DNA of 64,000 bases, taken from contig NZ_JASHIC010000010.1 of NCBI RefSeq assembly GCF_030056705.1, positions 1 through 64,000 of the forward strand, written 5' to 3'. The notes under the pieces are model-generated. The model ran no database searches. It was not told where the DNA came from and saw only the letters and a list, made by a program, of their open reading frames with translations. This document shows, piece by piece, positions 37,959 through 47,026 of the stretch; position 1 is the stretch's first letter; each line of letters starts with the position of its first letter. The translations under genes were made by a program, and so were the position numbers. The stretch is from Flectobacillus longus. GTDB taxonomy: Bacteria > Bacteroidota > Bacteroidia > Cytophagales > Spirosomataceae.

Positions 37959-38016
37959 TTTTAATCACGAATTTATTGCACTTACATGATAAATTCGTTG
38001 ATTAAAATGGGTTTTT
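37959..38016. terminator. Long inverted repeat between murC and ftsQ
   Basis: 18 bases (37959-37976, core TTTTAATCA and CGAATTTAT) pair with 37989-38007 with a single-base bulge and a 12-base loop. A TTTTTT run follows at about 38012-38017. It is an unusually long AT-rich hairpin inside a normally continuous division cluster, and would separate ftsQA from the mur genes. Confidence 0.6.
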
Positions 38017-38152
38017 TAGGGTTATTAAAAATTTTAATAAAATCCCTTTAAGTAAAACATAAGAAAAAAATACTAATTTCGTATAAATCTTGTAGCCTTA
38101 ACAGATTGGCTAAAAAATAGGAACAAAGTGTAAACTCTAACCCCATATTGAT

Positions 38153-38923
38153 TTGCCACTAAAAGTACAACTAAAGAGAACTATAGTGCTTATCGTATCA
38201 GTGGTAGCGGTGATAGTTGCCATTTTTGGTGCTAATCTAATTCATAGCAAACAAAAATGTAAAGAGATTAAGGTTGTAATAGAGAGTGAAAATAAAAATC
38301 TACTTGTAAAAGAGTATGATGTTCAAAATGTAGTCACTGGAATACCTAGCGAAAACCCTCAAGGTAAGCCCTTTAGTCGAATCAACTTAAAGGCTATTGA
38401 ACGAAAAGTTTTAGCGAATCCTTTGATAAAATCTTGTCAGGCGCATCAAGGTTTGAGTGGACAAATGACTATTACAGTACAAGAACACACTCCTATTGCA
38501 AGAATCTTGTCGAGCAAAAGCCCCAACCATACGCAGTATGATAGCTACTTGGTAGAGGATGGTTCAATGATTGGACTATCGCCTCATCACACCGAGCGAG
38601 TCTTGTTGATTTCGGGAGCTTACTTTATGGGCAAAAAATCACTAAGTGATACCCAGAGTAAATCTATTATTGAGTTGATAAAGTTTATTCGTGATGATGA
38701 ATTTTGGAAGTCTCAAATTACCCAACTCATCGTTGAAAAAGATGGCGGGGTAACCTTGATACCTGAATTTGGAAATCACTTTATTGAGCTAGGGTTAGCG
38801 ATAGATTTAGAAGCAAAGTTTAAAAAAATAAAAATTTTATATAAAGAGATACTACCAGTAAAAGGATGGGATTTATATAAAAAAATTAGTGTTAAATATA
38901 AGAATCAGATTGTTTGTGAATAA
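38153..38923 (+). CDS. ftsQ: Cell division protein FtsQ
   Basis: 256 residues from a TTG start; no ATG is available upstream, so the start is the least certain part. One N-terminal membrane helix (~9-28: TIVLIVSVVAVIVAIFGANL), then a POTRA-like periplasmic region with ERKVLANPLIKSCQAHQGLSG and VQEHTPIARI (~95-125), and the beta domain with SYLVEDGSMIGLSPHHTERVLLISG. FtsQ bridges cytoplasmic and periplasmic division proteins. Family assignment rests on topology, VQEHTPIARI and position directly before ftsA. Confidence 0.88.
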   Translation: MPLKVQLKRTIVLIVSVVAVIVAIFGANLIHSKQKCKEIKVVIESENKNLLVKEYDVQNVVTGIPSENPQGKPFSRINLKAIERKVLANPLIKSCQAHQGLSGQMTITVQEHTPIARILSSKSPNHTQYDSYLVEDGSMIGLSPHHTERVLLISGAYFMGKKSLSDTQSKSIIELIKFIRDDEFWKSQITQLIVEKDGGVTLIPEFGNHFIELGLAIDLEAKFKKIKILYKEILPVKGWDLYKKISVKYKNQIVCE

Positions 38924-39036
38924 GGTTTTCAGTTGTTAATCAATAGTGTTGTAGGGTGAAGCGTATTATGTAGTTTTTGCTATTACATTTATATCGGGGT
39001 TTATTGACTGAAGGATCACTAAAACTTCTAAATCGC

Positions 39037-40407
39037 ATGAGTGAGATAATTGTTGGATTGGACATAGGTAGCAAGCAAGTAAGCGTTGTAGCTGGTAGAC
39101 TCGATAACATGGGTAAGTTAGAGATACTAGGCTTGGGCAAAGGAGATACTACTGGTCAAGTTTCGAAGGGTGTTGTTTTGAATGTCAACAAAACAATAGA
39201 TGCCGTTCGCAATGCGATTATGCAAGTTGAGCAACAAGCCAATATCGATATCCGTGGTGTTATTGCTAGTGTAGCAGGTCCAAATATAGTTGGAATCAAG
39301 CACAAAGCCATGATTACTCGTAACACCTCTGGTGAGGAAGTTACAGTAACAGATGTGGACCAAGTGGCTAGCGATGCCGAGCGTACCTTTATTTCTCAAG
39401 GTAACTCAATTGTACATACTTTACCACAAGAATATGTGGTAGACTCTAGTACAGGTATTCAGGAGCCTGTAGGTATTAGCGGTTTAAAGCTTCAAGGAGA
39501 TTTTCTAATGATTACTTCTCCAACCTTGGCTTTGGATAAAACTAAGCGTTGTATTGAGCGTGCAAAAGAAAAAATGGAAATCGAAGGAGGTTTAGTATTT
39601 TCTCCTTTGGCGGCTTCATTAGCAGTACTTTCTGAGCAAGAAAAGAAAAGTGGAGTAGCACTCGTCGATATCGGAAGTGGTACTACCGAAATAGCGATTT
39701 TCTACAAAAATATTGTTCGTTATATTTCTGTATTACCCTATGCAGGCGATATTATTACGGCTGATGTTGAGCAGGGCTGTAATGTTTCTAATGAACATGC
39801 AGAAGTTATGAAAGTACGATTTGGTAATGCTTTGGCTTCCCAAGTACCTTTTGAAGAAACTATTTCAATTCCAGGTATCAATGGTCGTAAACCTAAGGTT
39901 GTTTCGGTCAAAAATTTATCTATTATTATTGAAGAACGCCTAAAAGAAATAGCAGCACTTGTAGTAGCCGAGATTAGCCGTTCAGGATTTGGAAACCGTT
40001 TGTCATGCGGAATCGTTCTTACAGGAGGCTCAGTACAAATGCCAAATATCTGTGAGTTGTTTGAAAAAGTAACTGGACGTGATGTTCGACTAGGTTATCC
40101 TAACGAGAATCTTGGTCGTACGATATCGGAAGAGGTAAAAAATCCATCCTTTGCTACGGCTGTAGGGCTTGTTTGGAACGGGCTTCGTTCGATTGACGAA
40201 CGTGAAGATAGCTATAAAGTGTTACGCAAAACAGAACCTAAAATTGTACCACCAGCAGCTGTGCCTCCTAATATTCAGAGAAAACGTGAACCAGAAAAGG
40301 AAAGAGAGCAAAAATCCGTAAAAAAACAAGGCTCATGGTTAGATGGTCTCAAAAAATTTGGGAAAGGTCTTCTAGGTGATGATTTGGGTGAAGACGATAA
40401 GTATTAG
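39037..40407 (+). CDS. ftsA: Cell division protein FtsA
   Basis: 456 residues from ATG at 39037; an upstream in-frame start at 38977 adds 20 residues with no family similarity. Actin-like ATPase that tethers FtsZ to the membrane. EIIVGLDIGSKQVSVVAGRL is the phosphate-1 motif; SKGVVLNVNKTIDAVRNAI marks domain 1C; VALVDIGSGTTEIAIF (~205-220) and CGIVLTGGSVQMPN (~325) complete the nucleotide site. The C terminus has a basic linker and an amphipathic helix (SWLDGLKKFGKGLL, ~434) for membrane binding. Unusually, ftsZ does not follow; the next gene is a symporter on the other strand. Confidence 0.96.
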   Translation: MSEIIVGLDIGSKQVSVVAGRLDNMGKLEILGLGKGDTTGQVSKGVVLNVNKTIDAVRNAIMQVEQQANIDIRGVIASVAGPNIVGIKHKAMITRNTSGEEVTVTDVDQVASDAERTFISQGNSIVHTLPQEYVVDSSTGIQEPVGISGLKLQGDFLMITSPTLALDKTKRCIERAKEKMEIEGGLVFSPLAASLAVLSEQEKKSGVALVDIGSGTTEIAIFYKNIVRYISVLPYAGDIITADVEQGCNVSNEHAEVMKVRFGNALASQVPFEETISIPGINGRKPKVVSVKNLSIIIEERLKEIAALVVAEISRSGFGNRLSCGIVLTGGSVQMPNICELFEKVTGRDVRLGYPNENLGRTISEEVKNPSFATAVGLVWNGLRSIDEREDSYKVLRKTEPKIVPPAAVPPNIQRKREPEKEREQKSVKKQGSWLDGLKKFGKGLLGDDLGEDDKY

Positions 40408-40505
40408 TCAGGTTGATTTTTGATATTTTATAAAATCCTTACAAATAAAATTTCTAAAACCTTCACATCTGATGGCCAACATCGTATGTCGAAATATTAT
40501 TCCAA

Positions 40506-41891
40506 TTAAGATCTCAAGGACTTAATTGGAATATACGACCCTACATAAATGGCAATCCAGCTGACAATAAGCCCGATTAGGGAAGCAGGAAATTCCGTTT
40601 TCCACACAAAATTGCAAATAAACCAGGAACCAAATCCTAGTATCATTGAAGCAATACATCCTATTGTGTTGGCTTTTTTCCAATATAACCCTACTGTCAA
40701 AGGCACAAAAAGTGAAACAAGGCTAAATGCTGAGGATTCGCCAACTAGCTCAAAGATATTTTGTCTTGAGGTTGCCATCCATATACTCGCTATAGTCACC
40801 ACAACTATAGAGCATCGAATCACAAAGAGCAATTGGCGATCTGTTAGTGTAGGATAGAGTGGTTTAATAATATTTTCTCCTATCACAGAGGCAGGTGCCA
40901 GTATTGCGCCACTGGTGGTGCTTAAAACCGCAGAAATCAACGCTCCAAAAAACAAGATTTGTACAAATGTATTGGTGTGCTCCATGACCATATTAGGTAT
41001 AATCATGCGGGCATCATGCTGCAAAAGTTCAGGATGAAGGTATTTTGCCATTAAGGCAATAAATAAAGGGAGCATAGCTACTGATAAATATAGAATCCCA
41101 GCCGTTACCGATGAACGTACAGCCGTTTTTGCATTTTTGGAGGCCATCACTCTTTGAAAAATATCTTGTTGTGGAATAGAGCCTAATCCTACAGTAACCC
41201 AAGCAGTTAGATACGAAGCAGATTCTAGTAGTGTAAACCGCTTGGGAATTACCCTAAAAAAATCTTGTGGCGTAGAAGCTATCACAGGCTTAAGTCCACC
41301 AGTTTTGTCAAGCATAATTGCTGTTAGGATGATTAGTCCAATGATTAATAAAATATTGTGGAAAAAATCAGTTACCGACACCGACCACATTCCGCCCATT
41401 AGCGTATAAATCATAACTAAGATGGCACTAATTAATATTCCCGTATATAAGGGCCATCCGACTACCACCTCCAAAACCGTTCCCATTGCAATAAGCTGGG
41501 CAGCAATCCAACCAAAATAAGAAGGAACCATCAAAAATGCCGATACATATTCGGCAGCAACTCCATATCGTAATTTGAAATAATCACAAAAAGTAAGAAT
41601 GTTCAGATTATAGAAAATTTTTGCGTAGAACAAACCTACCAAAATCAGGCATAATGCTGCCCCAAAAGGCTCTTCAATAACTCCCAAAATACCTTTTTCA
41701 ATAAACTCTGCGGGAGCTCCCATCATAGTTTCAGAACCAAACCATGTAGCAAAAGTAACCATCGACGAAAGGCCAAAAGATAAACCACGTCCTGCAAGTA
41801 CAAAATCTTCGGTACTCGATATTTTACTTGAAGCCCACCAGCCTACCAAAAGATTAACCGATAAATATCCAAGGATAAAGAAAAGGAGCAT
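40506..41891 (-). CDS. Sodium:solute symporter family transporter
   Basis: 461 residues with 12-13 hydrophobic segments, an inner-membrane secondary transporter of the SSS family. N-terminal LVGWWASSKISSTEDFVLAGRGLSFGLSSMVTFATWFGSETMMGAP contains the Na+-site region of TM1. GLGSIPQQDIFQRVMASKNAKTAVRSS (~225-252) is the SSS family signature around TM6-7. Substrate is not readable from sequence. It lies downstream of ndk on the same strand, beyond a strong terminator. A hairpin (40499-40510 with 40521-40532) spans its stop codon. Confidence 0.93.
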   Translation of the reverse strand: MLLFFILGYLSVNLLVGWWASSKISSTEDFVLAGRGLSFGLSSMVTFATWFGSETMMGAPAEFIEKGILGVIEEPFGAALCLILVGLFYAKIFYNLNILTFCDYFKLRYGVAAEYVSAFLMVPSYFGWIAAQLIAMGTVLEVVVGWPLYTGILISAILVMIYTLMGGMWSVSVTDFFHNILLIIGLIILTAIMLDKTGGLKPVIASTPQDFFRVIPKRFTLLESASYLTAWVTVGLGSIPQQDIFQRVMASKNAKTAVRSSVTAGILYLSVAMLPLFIALMAKYLHPELLQHDARMIIPNMVMEHTNTFVQILFFGALISAVLSTTSGAILAPASVIGENIIKPLYPTLTDRQLLFVIRCSIVVVTIASIWMATSRQNIFELVGESSAFSLVSLFVPLTVGLYWKKANTIGCIASMILGFGSWFICNFVWKTEFPASLIGLIVSWIAIYVGSYIPIKSLRS

Positions 41892-41941
41892 GTGTCGGAA
41901 TTGAGGTAAATGAAAAATATGTAATCAAAAAGCCTTAAAAA

Positions 41942-41970
41942 ACAGAAGCTGTCGGTAAGACAGCTTCTGT
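41942..41970 (-). terminator. Intrinsic terminator after ndk
   Basis: Perfect 12-bp stem ACAGAAGCTGTC/GACAGCTTCTGT with a 5-base loop; read leftward, it is followed by a TTTTTT run (with the last stem T). Confidence 0.93.
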
Positions 41971-42007
41971 GATTAATGTTGCATCTGAAGTGTTACTCAA
42001 CAATAGA

Positions 42008-42427
42008 TTAGTATTGCTCAGTAGTTGCGAAGAAAAATGCACCTTCAATAGCTGCATTTTCGTCTGAATCAGAACCATGAATGGCGTTTGCACTCAAAGA
42101 CTTTGCGAAGATTTTACGAATAGTACCTTCGTCAGCTTTAGCTGGGTCAGTAGCACCAATAAGCGTTCTGAAATCAAGAACAGCATTTTCTTTTTCAAGA
42201 ATCATTGGTACGATAGGGCCAGAAGACATGTATTCGCAAAGATCAGCGTAGAACGGTCTCTCAGCGTGTACTTCATAGAATTTGCCCGCCTGAGCTGGAG
42301 TCAACAATGTTTTTTTCATTGCAATAACCTTGAAGCCTGCTTCCTCAATCATTTTGATAATTGCACCTGAGTTGCCATCTGCTACAGCATCTGGCTTAAT
42401 CATTGTAAAGGTTCTGTTAGTAGCCAT
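42008..42427 (-). CDS. ndk: Nucleoside diphosphate kinase
   Basis: 139 residues, normal length. Transfers the gamma phosphate between nucleotides through a phospho-histidine. [21 protein letters not shown] starts the fold; the active-site His lies in [15 protein letters not shown] (~115-128), complete. [21 protein letters not shown] is also standard. Monocistronic, with a strong terminator and a 289-bp divergent upstream region shared with the NrnA-like gene. Confidence 0.98.
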   Translation of the reverse strand: MATNRTFTMIKPDAVADGNSGAIIKMIEEAGFKVIAMKKTLLTPAQAGKFYEVHAERPFYADLCEYMSSGPIVPMILEKENAVLDFRTLIGATDPAKADEGTIRKIFAKSLSANAIHGSDSDENAAIEGAFFFATTEQY

Positions 42428-42658
42428 AAAATGGGTATTATATGATTTTTGTTTAATACAAAATTATATCTGATTATATCAAGTTCCAAGGATATTCTAT
42501 TTACCATTCAAAGAAATAACTATACGGTTTTGCATGCTTGATATACTCTTTGCTTGATTTTCAAATGATTACCTAACTAATATAGCAATTTTAAGGCTAA
42601 ATCACTCGAATATTTCAAAAATCTCCAAGTGATAAATCATAAACTGTAAACTATTCTC

Positions 42659-42666
42659 TAACTTTG
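42659..42666 (+). promoter_or_regulatory. -7 box upstream of the NrnA-like gene
   Basis: TAACTTTG followed by T, an exact TAnnTTTG match 51 bases before the ATG. No good -33 TTTG at the usual distance. Confidence 0.5.
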
Positions 42667-42716
42667 TGGGCTAATTAACTTAAAATAAAACTCTTTTAGG
42701 AGAAATCACTAATAGA

Positions 42717-43739
42717 ATGCAAAACTTCGAAGCCTTTCGTGAGATAATCGCTACCCCACAAAGGATTGTGATTACCACTCACTACAAGCCAGATGCCGAC
42801 GCTTTAGGTTCGTCGCTCGGCTTGGCAGGTTATCTCAAGAAAAAAGGTCATCAAGTACAGGTAATCACTCCATCTGATTATCCTAGGTTCTTGAATTGGA
42901 TGCAGGGAAATGATGAGGTTCTTAACTTTGAAGACTCAAAAGCTCAAAAGCAAGCCATAAAATATATAAACGAGGCAGACTTAATCTTTTGCCTTGACTT
43001 TTCTGCATTAGGTCGCATTGAAGCAATGGCCGAATATGTAGCAAAAGCAAAAGCTACTAAGGTGATGATAGACCATCACATCAATCCTGAAAGCTTTGCT
43101 ACTTTTGTATATCACGACACCAAAGCTTCTGCAACAGCACAGTTGATTTATCAATTGATTGTATTATTGGGAGATAAAAGTCTCATCGATATTCCAATCG
43201 GTGAAAGTTTGTATGCAGGTATCATGACTGATACAGGTTCATTTAGACACCCAAGTACAACTCCAGAAGTACATCGTATTGCGGCTGATATTATGGAATT
43301 GGGAGTAAATACCAATCTAGTGCATCGTCGTATTTATGATAGTACCTCGGTAGAACGCTTGAAGTTTTTAGGATTTGTATTGTCCGAAAAAATGGTGGTA
43401 TTGCCCAAATATCGCGTAGTATATTTTGTGCTAACAGCAGAGGAGCTTAAACGATATAATTCACAAACAGGTGATACTGAGGGTATTGTTAATTATGGAT
43501 TACAGGTAGAAGGCATTGTGATGTCGGTAATTATCGTAGATCGCCCAGAAGCCGTAAAAATGTCGTTCCGTTCTGTTGAGCAATTTGCAGTAAATGGCTT
43601 GGCATCTAAATATTTTAATGGCGGAGGTCATAAAAATGCCGCAGGAGGAAAAACAACAGGATTAGGTGTTGAAGGCACGGTGGCTAAATTACTCTCAATT
43701 TTACCAGAGTATCAAGAGGAATTATTAAAAGTAGAATAG
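42717..43739 (+). CDS. DHH-family phosphoesterase (NrnA-like oligoribonuclease/pAp phosphatase)
   Basis: 340 residues. The DHH domain shows TTHYKPDADALGSSLGLAGYL (~20-40), CLDFSALGRIE (~95) and the namesake DHH in MIDHHINPESF (~117-127), with GIMTDTGSFRHPST (~168) completing the manganese site. The DHHA1 domain ends with FNGGGHKNAAGG (~300-311). NrnA-type enzymes degrade very short RNAs and 3',5'-bisphosphate nucleotides in the cytoplasm. It lies 33 bp upstream of the first FKBP lipoprotein gene and may be cotranscribed with it. nrnA is the likely symbol, but c-di-AMP phosphodiesterases of the same fold cannot be excluded. Confidence 0.92.
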   Translation: MQNFEAFREIIATPQRIVITTHYKPDADALGSSLGLAGYLKKKGHQVQVITPSDYPRFLNWMQGNDEVLNFEDSKAQKQAIKYINEADLIFCLDFSALGRIEAMAEYVAKAKATKVMIDHHINPESFATFVYHDTKASATAQLIYQLIVLLGDKSLIDIPIGESLYAGIMTDTGSFRHPSTTPEVHRIAADIMELGVNTNLVHRRIYDSTSVERLKFLGFVLSEKMVVLPKYRVVYFVLTAEELKRYNSQTGDTEGIVNYGLQVEGIVMSVIIVDRPEAVKMSFRSVEQFAVNGLASKYFNGGGHKNAAGGKTTGLGVEGTVAKLLSILPEYQEELLKVE

Positions 43740-43772
43740 AATTAAAATCAATTTTTTACAATAATCAGAAAA

Positions 43773-44636
43773 ATGCTTAAAAAACTTACCATGGTTATGG
43801 CTGCTGCTAGCTTAGTAGTTGCATGTAACAAAAATCGTGTAGAGGTAATCGAAAATGTGAAGATCCAAATTCACAATCATGACGACAAGGCGAAGAAATT
43901 AAAAGATGGCGATATCATCACTTTTACTGCCAAAATCTATAATAGCGCAGATTCATTGTTACAAGAGTCAACTGAAGCAAACCCAGCACGTGCTATGGTT
44001 CAGCCAGCAGGTGCATCAGGCTTTAAAGGTAGCTTCGAAGATGGTTTGAGATTACTTGCTCAGGGTGACAGTGCAACAATTTATGTACCAGTAGATTCAT
44101 TGTCAAAAGGTGCACAACAATTGCCTCCATTTATCAAAAAAGGAACAGATTTGAAATATTCTGTTAAAATCTTGAAAGTACAAACTCGTGCTGATTTTGA
44201 TAAGGAAATGGCTGCTAATGCTCAAAAAGAGAAGCAAGCTGCTGAAGCACGCAAGACAGAACTTCCAAAATTGATTCAAGATTATATCGCGAAATCAGGA
44301 AAAACATTCAAAACTACTGCTTCAGGCTTATACTATTCAATCACAACTGAAGGTACTGGCGCTAGTCCTAAAAAAGGAGACGTTTGTAAGTGTATGTATG
44401 TTGGTAAATTCTTGGATGGTAAAGTATTTGACCAAAGCAAACAACCAATTGATATGCCAATCGGACAAATGATTCCAGGATTTAACGAAGCATTGACATT
44501 GATGAAAAAAGGTGGAAAAGCAACATTCGTGATCCCTCCAGCAATTGGTTATGGCGAGCAAGGACAAGGCCCAATCCCAGGCAACTCTGCTTTGGTATTC
44601 GAGGTTGAAGTAATTGATTTCACAGCGTCAAAATAA
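43773..44636 (+). CDS. FKBP-type peptidyl-prolyl isomerase lipoprotein 1
   Basis: 287 residues. Lipoprotein signal MLKKLTMVMAAASLVVAC, then two FKBP folds. The N-terminal one (~40-135) lacks much of the active site, though FEDGLRLLAQGDSATIYVP keeps the fold. The C-terminal one (~190-285) is canonical: GDVCKCMYVGKFLDGKVFDQS, IPGFNEALTLMKKGGKATFVIP, AIGYGEQGQGPIPGNSALVFEVEVIDF. A charged linker (KEKQAAEARK, ~150) joins them. Likely a folding helper in the periplasm or outer membrane. First of three consecutive FKBP genes; terminator-like hairpin downstream. Confidence 0.95.
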   Translation: MLKKLTMVMAAASLVVACNKNRVEVIENVKIQIHNHDDKAKKLKDGDIITFTAKIYNSADSLLQESTEANPARAMVQPAGASGFKGSFEDGLRLLAQGDSATIYVPVDSLSKGAQQLPPFIKKGTDLKYSVKILKVQTRADFDKEMAANAQKEKQAAEARKTELPKLIQDYIAKSGKTFKTTASGLYYSITTEGTGASPKKGDVCKCMYVGKFLDGKVFDQSKQPIDMPIGQMIPGFNEALTLMKKGGKATFVIPPAIGYGEQGQGPIPGNSALVFEVEVIDFTASK

Positions 44637-44663
44637 TATCAAGGTTGTAAGTAATTACGCGAT

Positions 44664-44706
44664 AAAAGTGTAGGCGGTATTCTCGGATACATCTTACACT
44701 TTTGTC
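44664..44706 (+). terminator. Terminator-like hairpin after the first FKBP gene
   Basis: AAAAGTGTA (44664-44672) pairs with TACACTTTT (44695-44703); an inner GTAT/ATAC pair closes a smaller loop. Followed by GTCTGTTTTT. Confidence 0.6.
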
Positions 44707-44918
44707 TGTTTTTGGAAATCCCTTCATTCTAAAGTGCAAAACTGCTAATTTTAACAGTTTTTAACAGCCAAGTAGCACTATTCCACAAATGCTTGTCGTT
44801 ATTTTACACTATGAAAGACTGTCTATTCCAGTAAAGTGAATACTTTATGTTTAGGAGTTTTCAGTTAAAGATATTCCAAGCTAATTTTTAATCTAACAAT
44901 CTGTAATTATCATCAAAG

Positions 44919-45797
44919 ATGAAAAACATCAAAAGTTTATATGTGTTGGGGCTGTTTGCGATTGTAGTGCTATTGAGTTCATGCTTATCGACAATCGTCT
45001 TAGAAAATGACGAAATCGTAAAACAGAACGAAACCAAAATTCAGACATATTTAAGTTCACAGTCACTATCATTTACCAAAGCAACAAACGGTATTTACTA
45101 TGCTGTTACGGCCGGTGATACGAGTGGGCGCAAATCCTTATCGACAGGAGATACTGTAAGAGTTCAATATGTTATATCGAGATTGGATGGATTTAAATTG
45201 GATAGCTCAACACAGACAAAACCATTTGTATTTATGTACGGTGGTAGTACCAGTATCTTTATGAAAATTTTACCTCTAATTCGTGAAAGCCAGAAAGCTA
45301 CTTTTATTATACCATCAACACAGGCTTTAGGTTCACAAACCTTCCCTAATTTGCCCGCCAACTCTCCAATCAAAGTTGATGTCAGTTGGTTTAAAGCATA
45401 TAGTGAAAATGCTGATATTGATAGATACGTACTTACCAATAAGCTGACGCTTACTGGTAATTATAGTAACGGCTTAAGATATATTCGTACACAAGAAGGG
45501 ACTGGGGATTATATGGCTTCTGGAAAAATTGCAAAAGTAAAATATACTGGAAAATTTTTGAATGGAAAGATTTTTGATTCAAATGTGAATACTTCAGACT
45601 CTCTTAAAATAACGATTGGAGCTAGTAGCGGTTTTGTGACAGGATTTCAACGAGGAGTAGAGTTAATGAAAGTTGGAGAGAAAGCAACACTTATTTTCCC
45701 TTCTTCCATAGGTTACGGCACCACAGGAAAGGGAACAATTCCAGGGGAATCACCATTGATTTTTGATGTACAAGTAATTGCTGTAAGCGATAATTAA
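44919..45797 (+). CDS. FKBP-type peptidyl-prolyl isomerase lipoprotein 2
   Basis: 292 residues. Lipoprotein signal ends LLSSC (~22). Two FKBP-like halves: ~35-155 (NGIYYAVTAGDTSGRKSLSTGDTVRVQYVIS...), which lacks the usual hydrophobic active-site signature, and ~180-292, which is canonical (YTGKFLNGKIFDSN, FVTGFQRGVELMKVGEKATLIFPSSIGYGTTGKGTIPGESPLIFDVQVI). Paralogue of its neighbours. It has its own 282-bp upstream gap, so it is probably transcribed separately. Likely periplasmic or surface folding function. Confidence 0.94.
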   Translation: MKNIKSLYVLGLFAIVVLLSSCLSTIVLENDEIVKQNETKIQTYLSSQSLSFTKATNGIYYAVTAGDTSGRKSLSTGDTVRVQYVISRLDGFKLDSSTQTKPFVFMYGGSTSIFMKILPLIRESQKATFIIPSTQALGSQTFPNLPANSPIKVDVSWFKAYSENADIDRYVLTNKLTLTGNYSNGLRYIRTQEGTGDYMASGKIAKVKYTGKFLNGKIFDSNVNTSDSLKITIGASSGFVTGFQRGVELMKVGEKATLIFPSSIGYGTTGKGTIPGESPLIFDVQVIAVSDN

Positions 45798-46009
45798 TAG
45801 TAAATATTATTTAAAGAGTTAGAAATTAGAGTAAGTAATCCTTTCAAAGAGATAAAGTTATAAAGAATGGTGATTTGAATACAACCATTTTGCTAGCTTT
45901 GGTGTCTTTGGGATAAGATGCTCTAACATCTAACTCTTTATTTTTTGATAGCAGATGTATGCAAAGGCATAACATTTTGCAATTTTAAACCCCAATTATT
46001 GTATTTATT

Positions 46010-46900
46010 ATGAAAAAACTTTTCTGGTTATTAACGATTGGCTACGCATTTTTGCTGACTTCTTGTATGAGTAATGGCGATCCAGACCCAGCTTCAACAG
46101 AGAAACTCAAACAAAATGAAGCAGCAGTAAAGAAATATATCACTGACAATAATCTTACTGTACAACAACACGTTTCGGGATTTTATTTTCAAATCAATAA
46201 TTCAAACCCATCGGGTCGTGTTCCTGTGGTAGGTGACTTGTCGTCGATTAACTTTGTAATTAAAAATCTTGCAGGTACCATTGTTGATAGCTCAAGAGTT
46301 AATCAGAAAATTGCGTATGACTATATTTTTGGAGCCTACAACAGTGTATTCAATTATCCATTGAGTATCATGCGTGTAGGAGATAAAGGTAAATTTATTT
46401 TTCCTCAACTTCAAAGCAATGGCGATCCAGTGATTATTGAGATTGAATTATTGAATACCCTTACCGAAAATGAGAATATTGACAAGTATATCGCAATAAA
46501 ATATCCTCAATTGTCATTTACCAAAACCTCTACTGATTTGCGTATTGCGATTACGACCCCTAACCCTACGGGAGTATCACTCACAGCAGGTAAAACAGTT
46601 ACGTTGAAATATACAGGGAAGTTACTTTTTGAAATGAGAAAAGTGGATGCTAGCAACAAACTTTATTATGATGCACAATTTGATGCAGGCACTTTTGATT
46701 TAACCCTTGGTGCAAATGGAGCTATCAAAGGATTTGAAGAGGGTGTTTCAAGAATGAAAGTTGGCGAAAAAGCAATTCTTGTATTCCCGTCAAATATTGG
46801 ATACTCAAGTAGTGGTAGTGTCAACCAAAGTACGGGTGTATATGTGATACCTCCTTATGCTTCATTACAATTTGAAGTAGAGGTAGTGTCAGTAAAATAA
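46010..46900 (+). CDS. FKBP-type peptidyl-prolyl isomerase lipoprotein 3
   Basis: 296 residues. Lipoprotein signal MKKLFWLLTIGYAFLLTSC. Again two FKBP-like halves. The first (~40-155) is degenerate. The second (~170-296) has VTLKYTGKLLFEMRKVDASNKLYYDAQFD, an enlarged first loop, then IKGFEEGVSRMKVGEKAILVFPSNIGYSSSG and an insertion (VNQSTGVYVIPPYA) before LQFEVEVVSV. The insertions set it apart from its two neighbours and suggest a specialised substrate or loss of isomerase activity. Third of a tandem family. Confidence 0.92.
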   Translation: MKKLFWLLTIGYAFLLTSCMSNGDPDPASTEKLKQNEAAVKKYITDNNLTVQQHVSGFYFQINNSNPSGRVPVVGDLSSINFVIKNLAGTIVDSSRVNQKIAYDYIFGAYNSVFNYPLSIMRVGDKGKFIFPQLQSNGDPVIIEIELLNTLTENENIDKYIAIKYPQLSFTKTSTDLRIAITTPNPTGVSLTAGKTVTLKYTGKLLFEMRKVDASNKLYYDAQFDAGTFDLTLGANGAIKGFEEGVSRMKVGEKAILVFPSNIGYSSSGSVNQSTGVYVIPPYASLQFEVEVVSVK

Positions 46901-47026
46901 AGACAGTCAGGGTAGTACTCAACTGTTTTCTTTGTAGTTTTACAGAAAATACCAAAGCCTTCTTCTTAACAGAGGAAGGCTTTGATATGAAAGGTGTAGC
47001 CCGAAACTAAAATTTGAATGATTATT

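Noticed and set aside
37959-38016. Insertion-sequence or MITE remnant
   Set aside because: A single hairpin without target duplication or a second copy in the window; terminator or attenuator is simpler.
40499-40532. Terminator between ftsA and the symporter gene
   Set aside because: The ATTCCAATTAAG inverted repeat spans the symporter stop codon and has no T tract on either side, so it is not called as a separate terminator.
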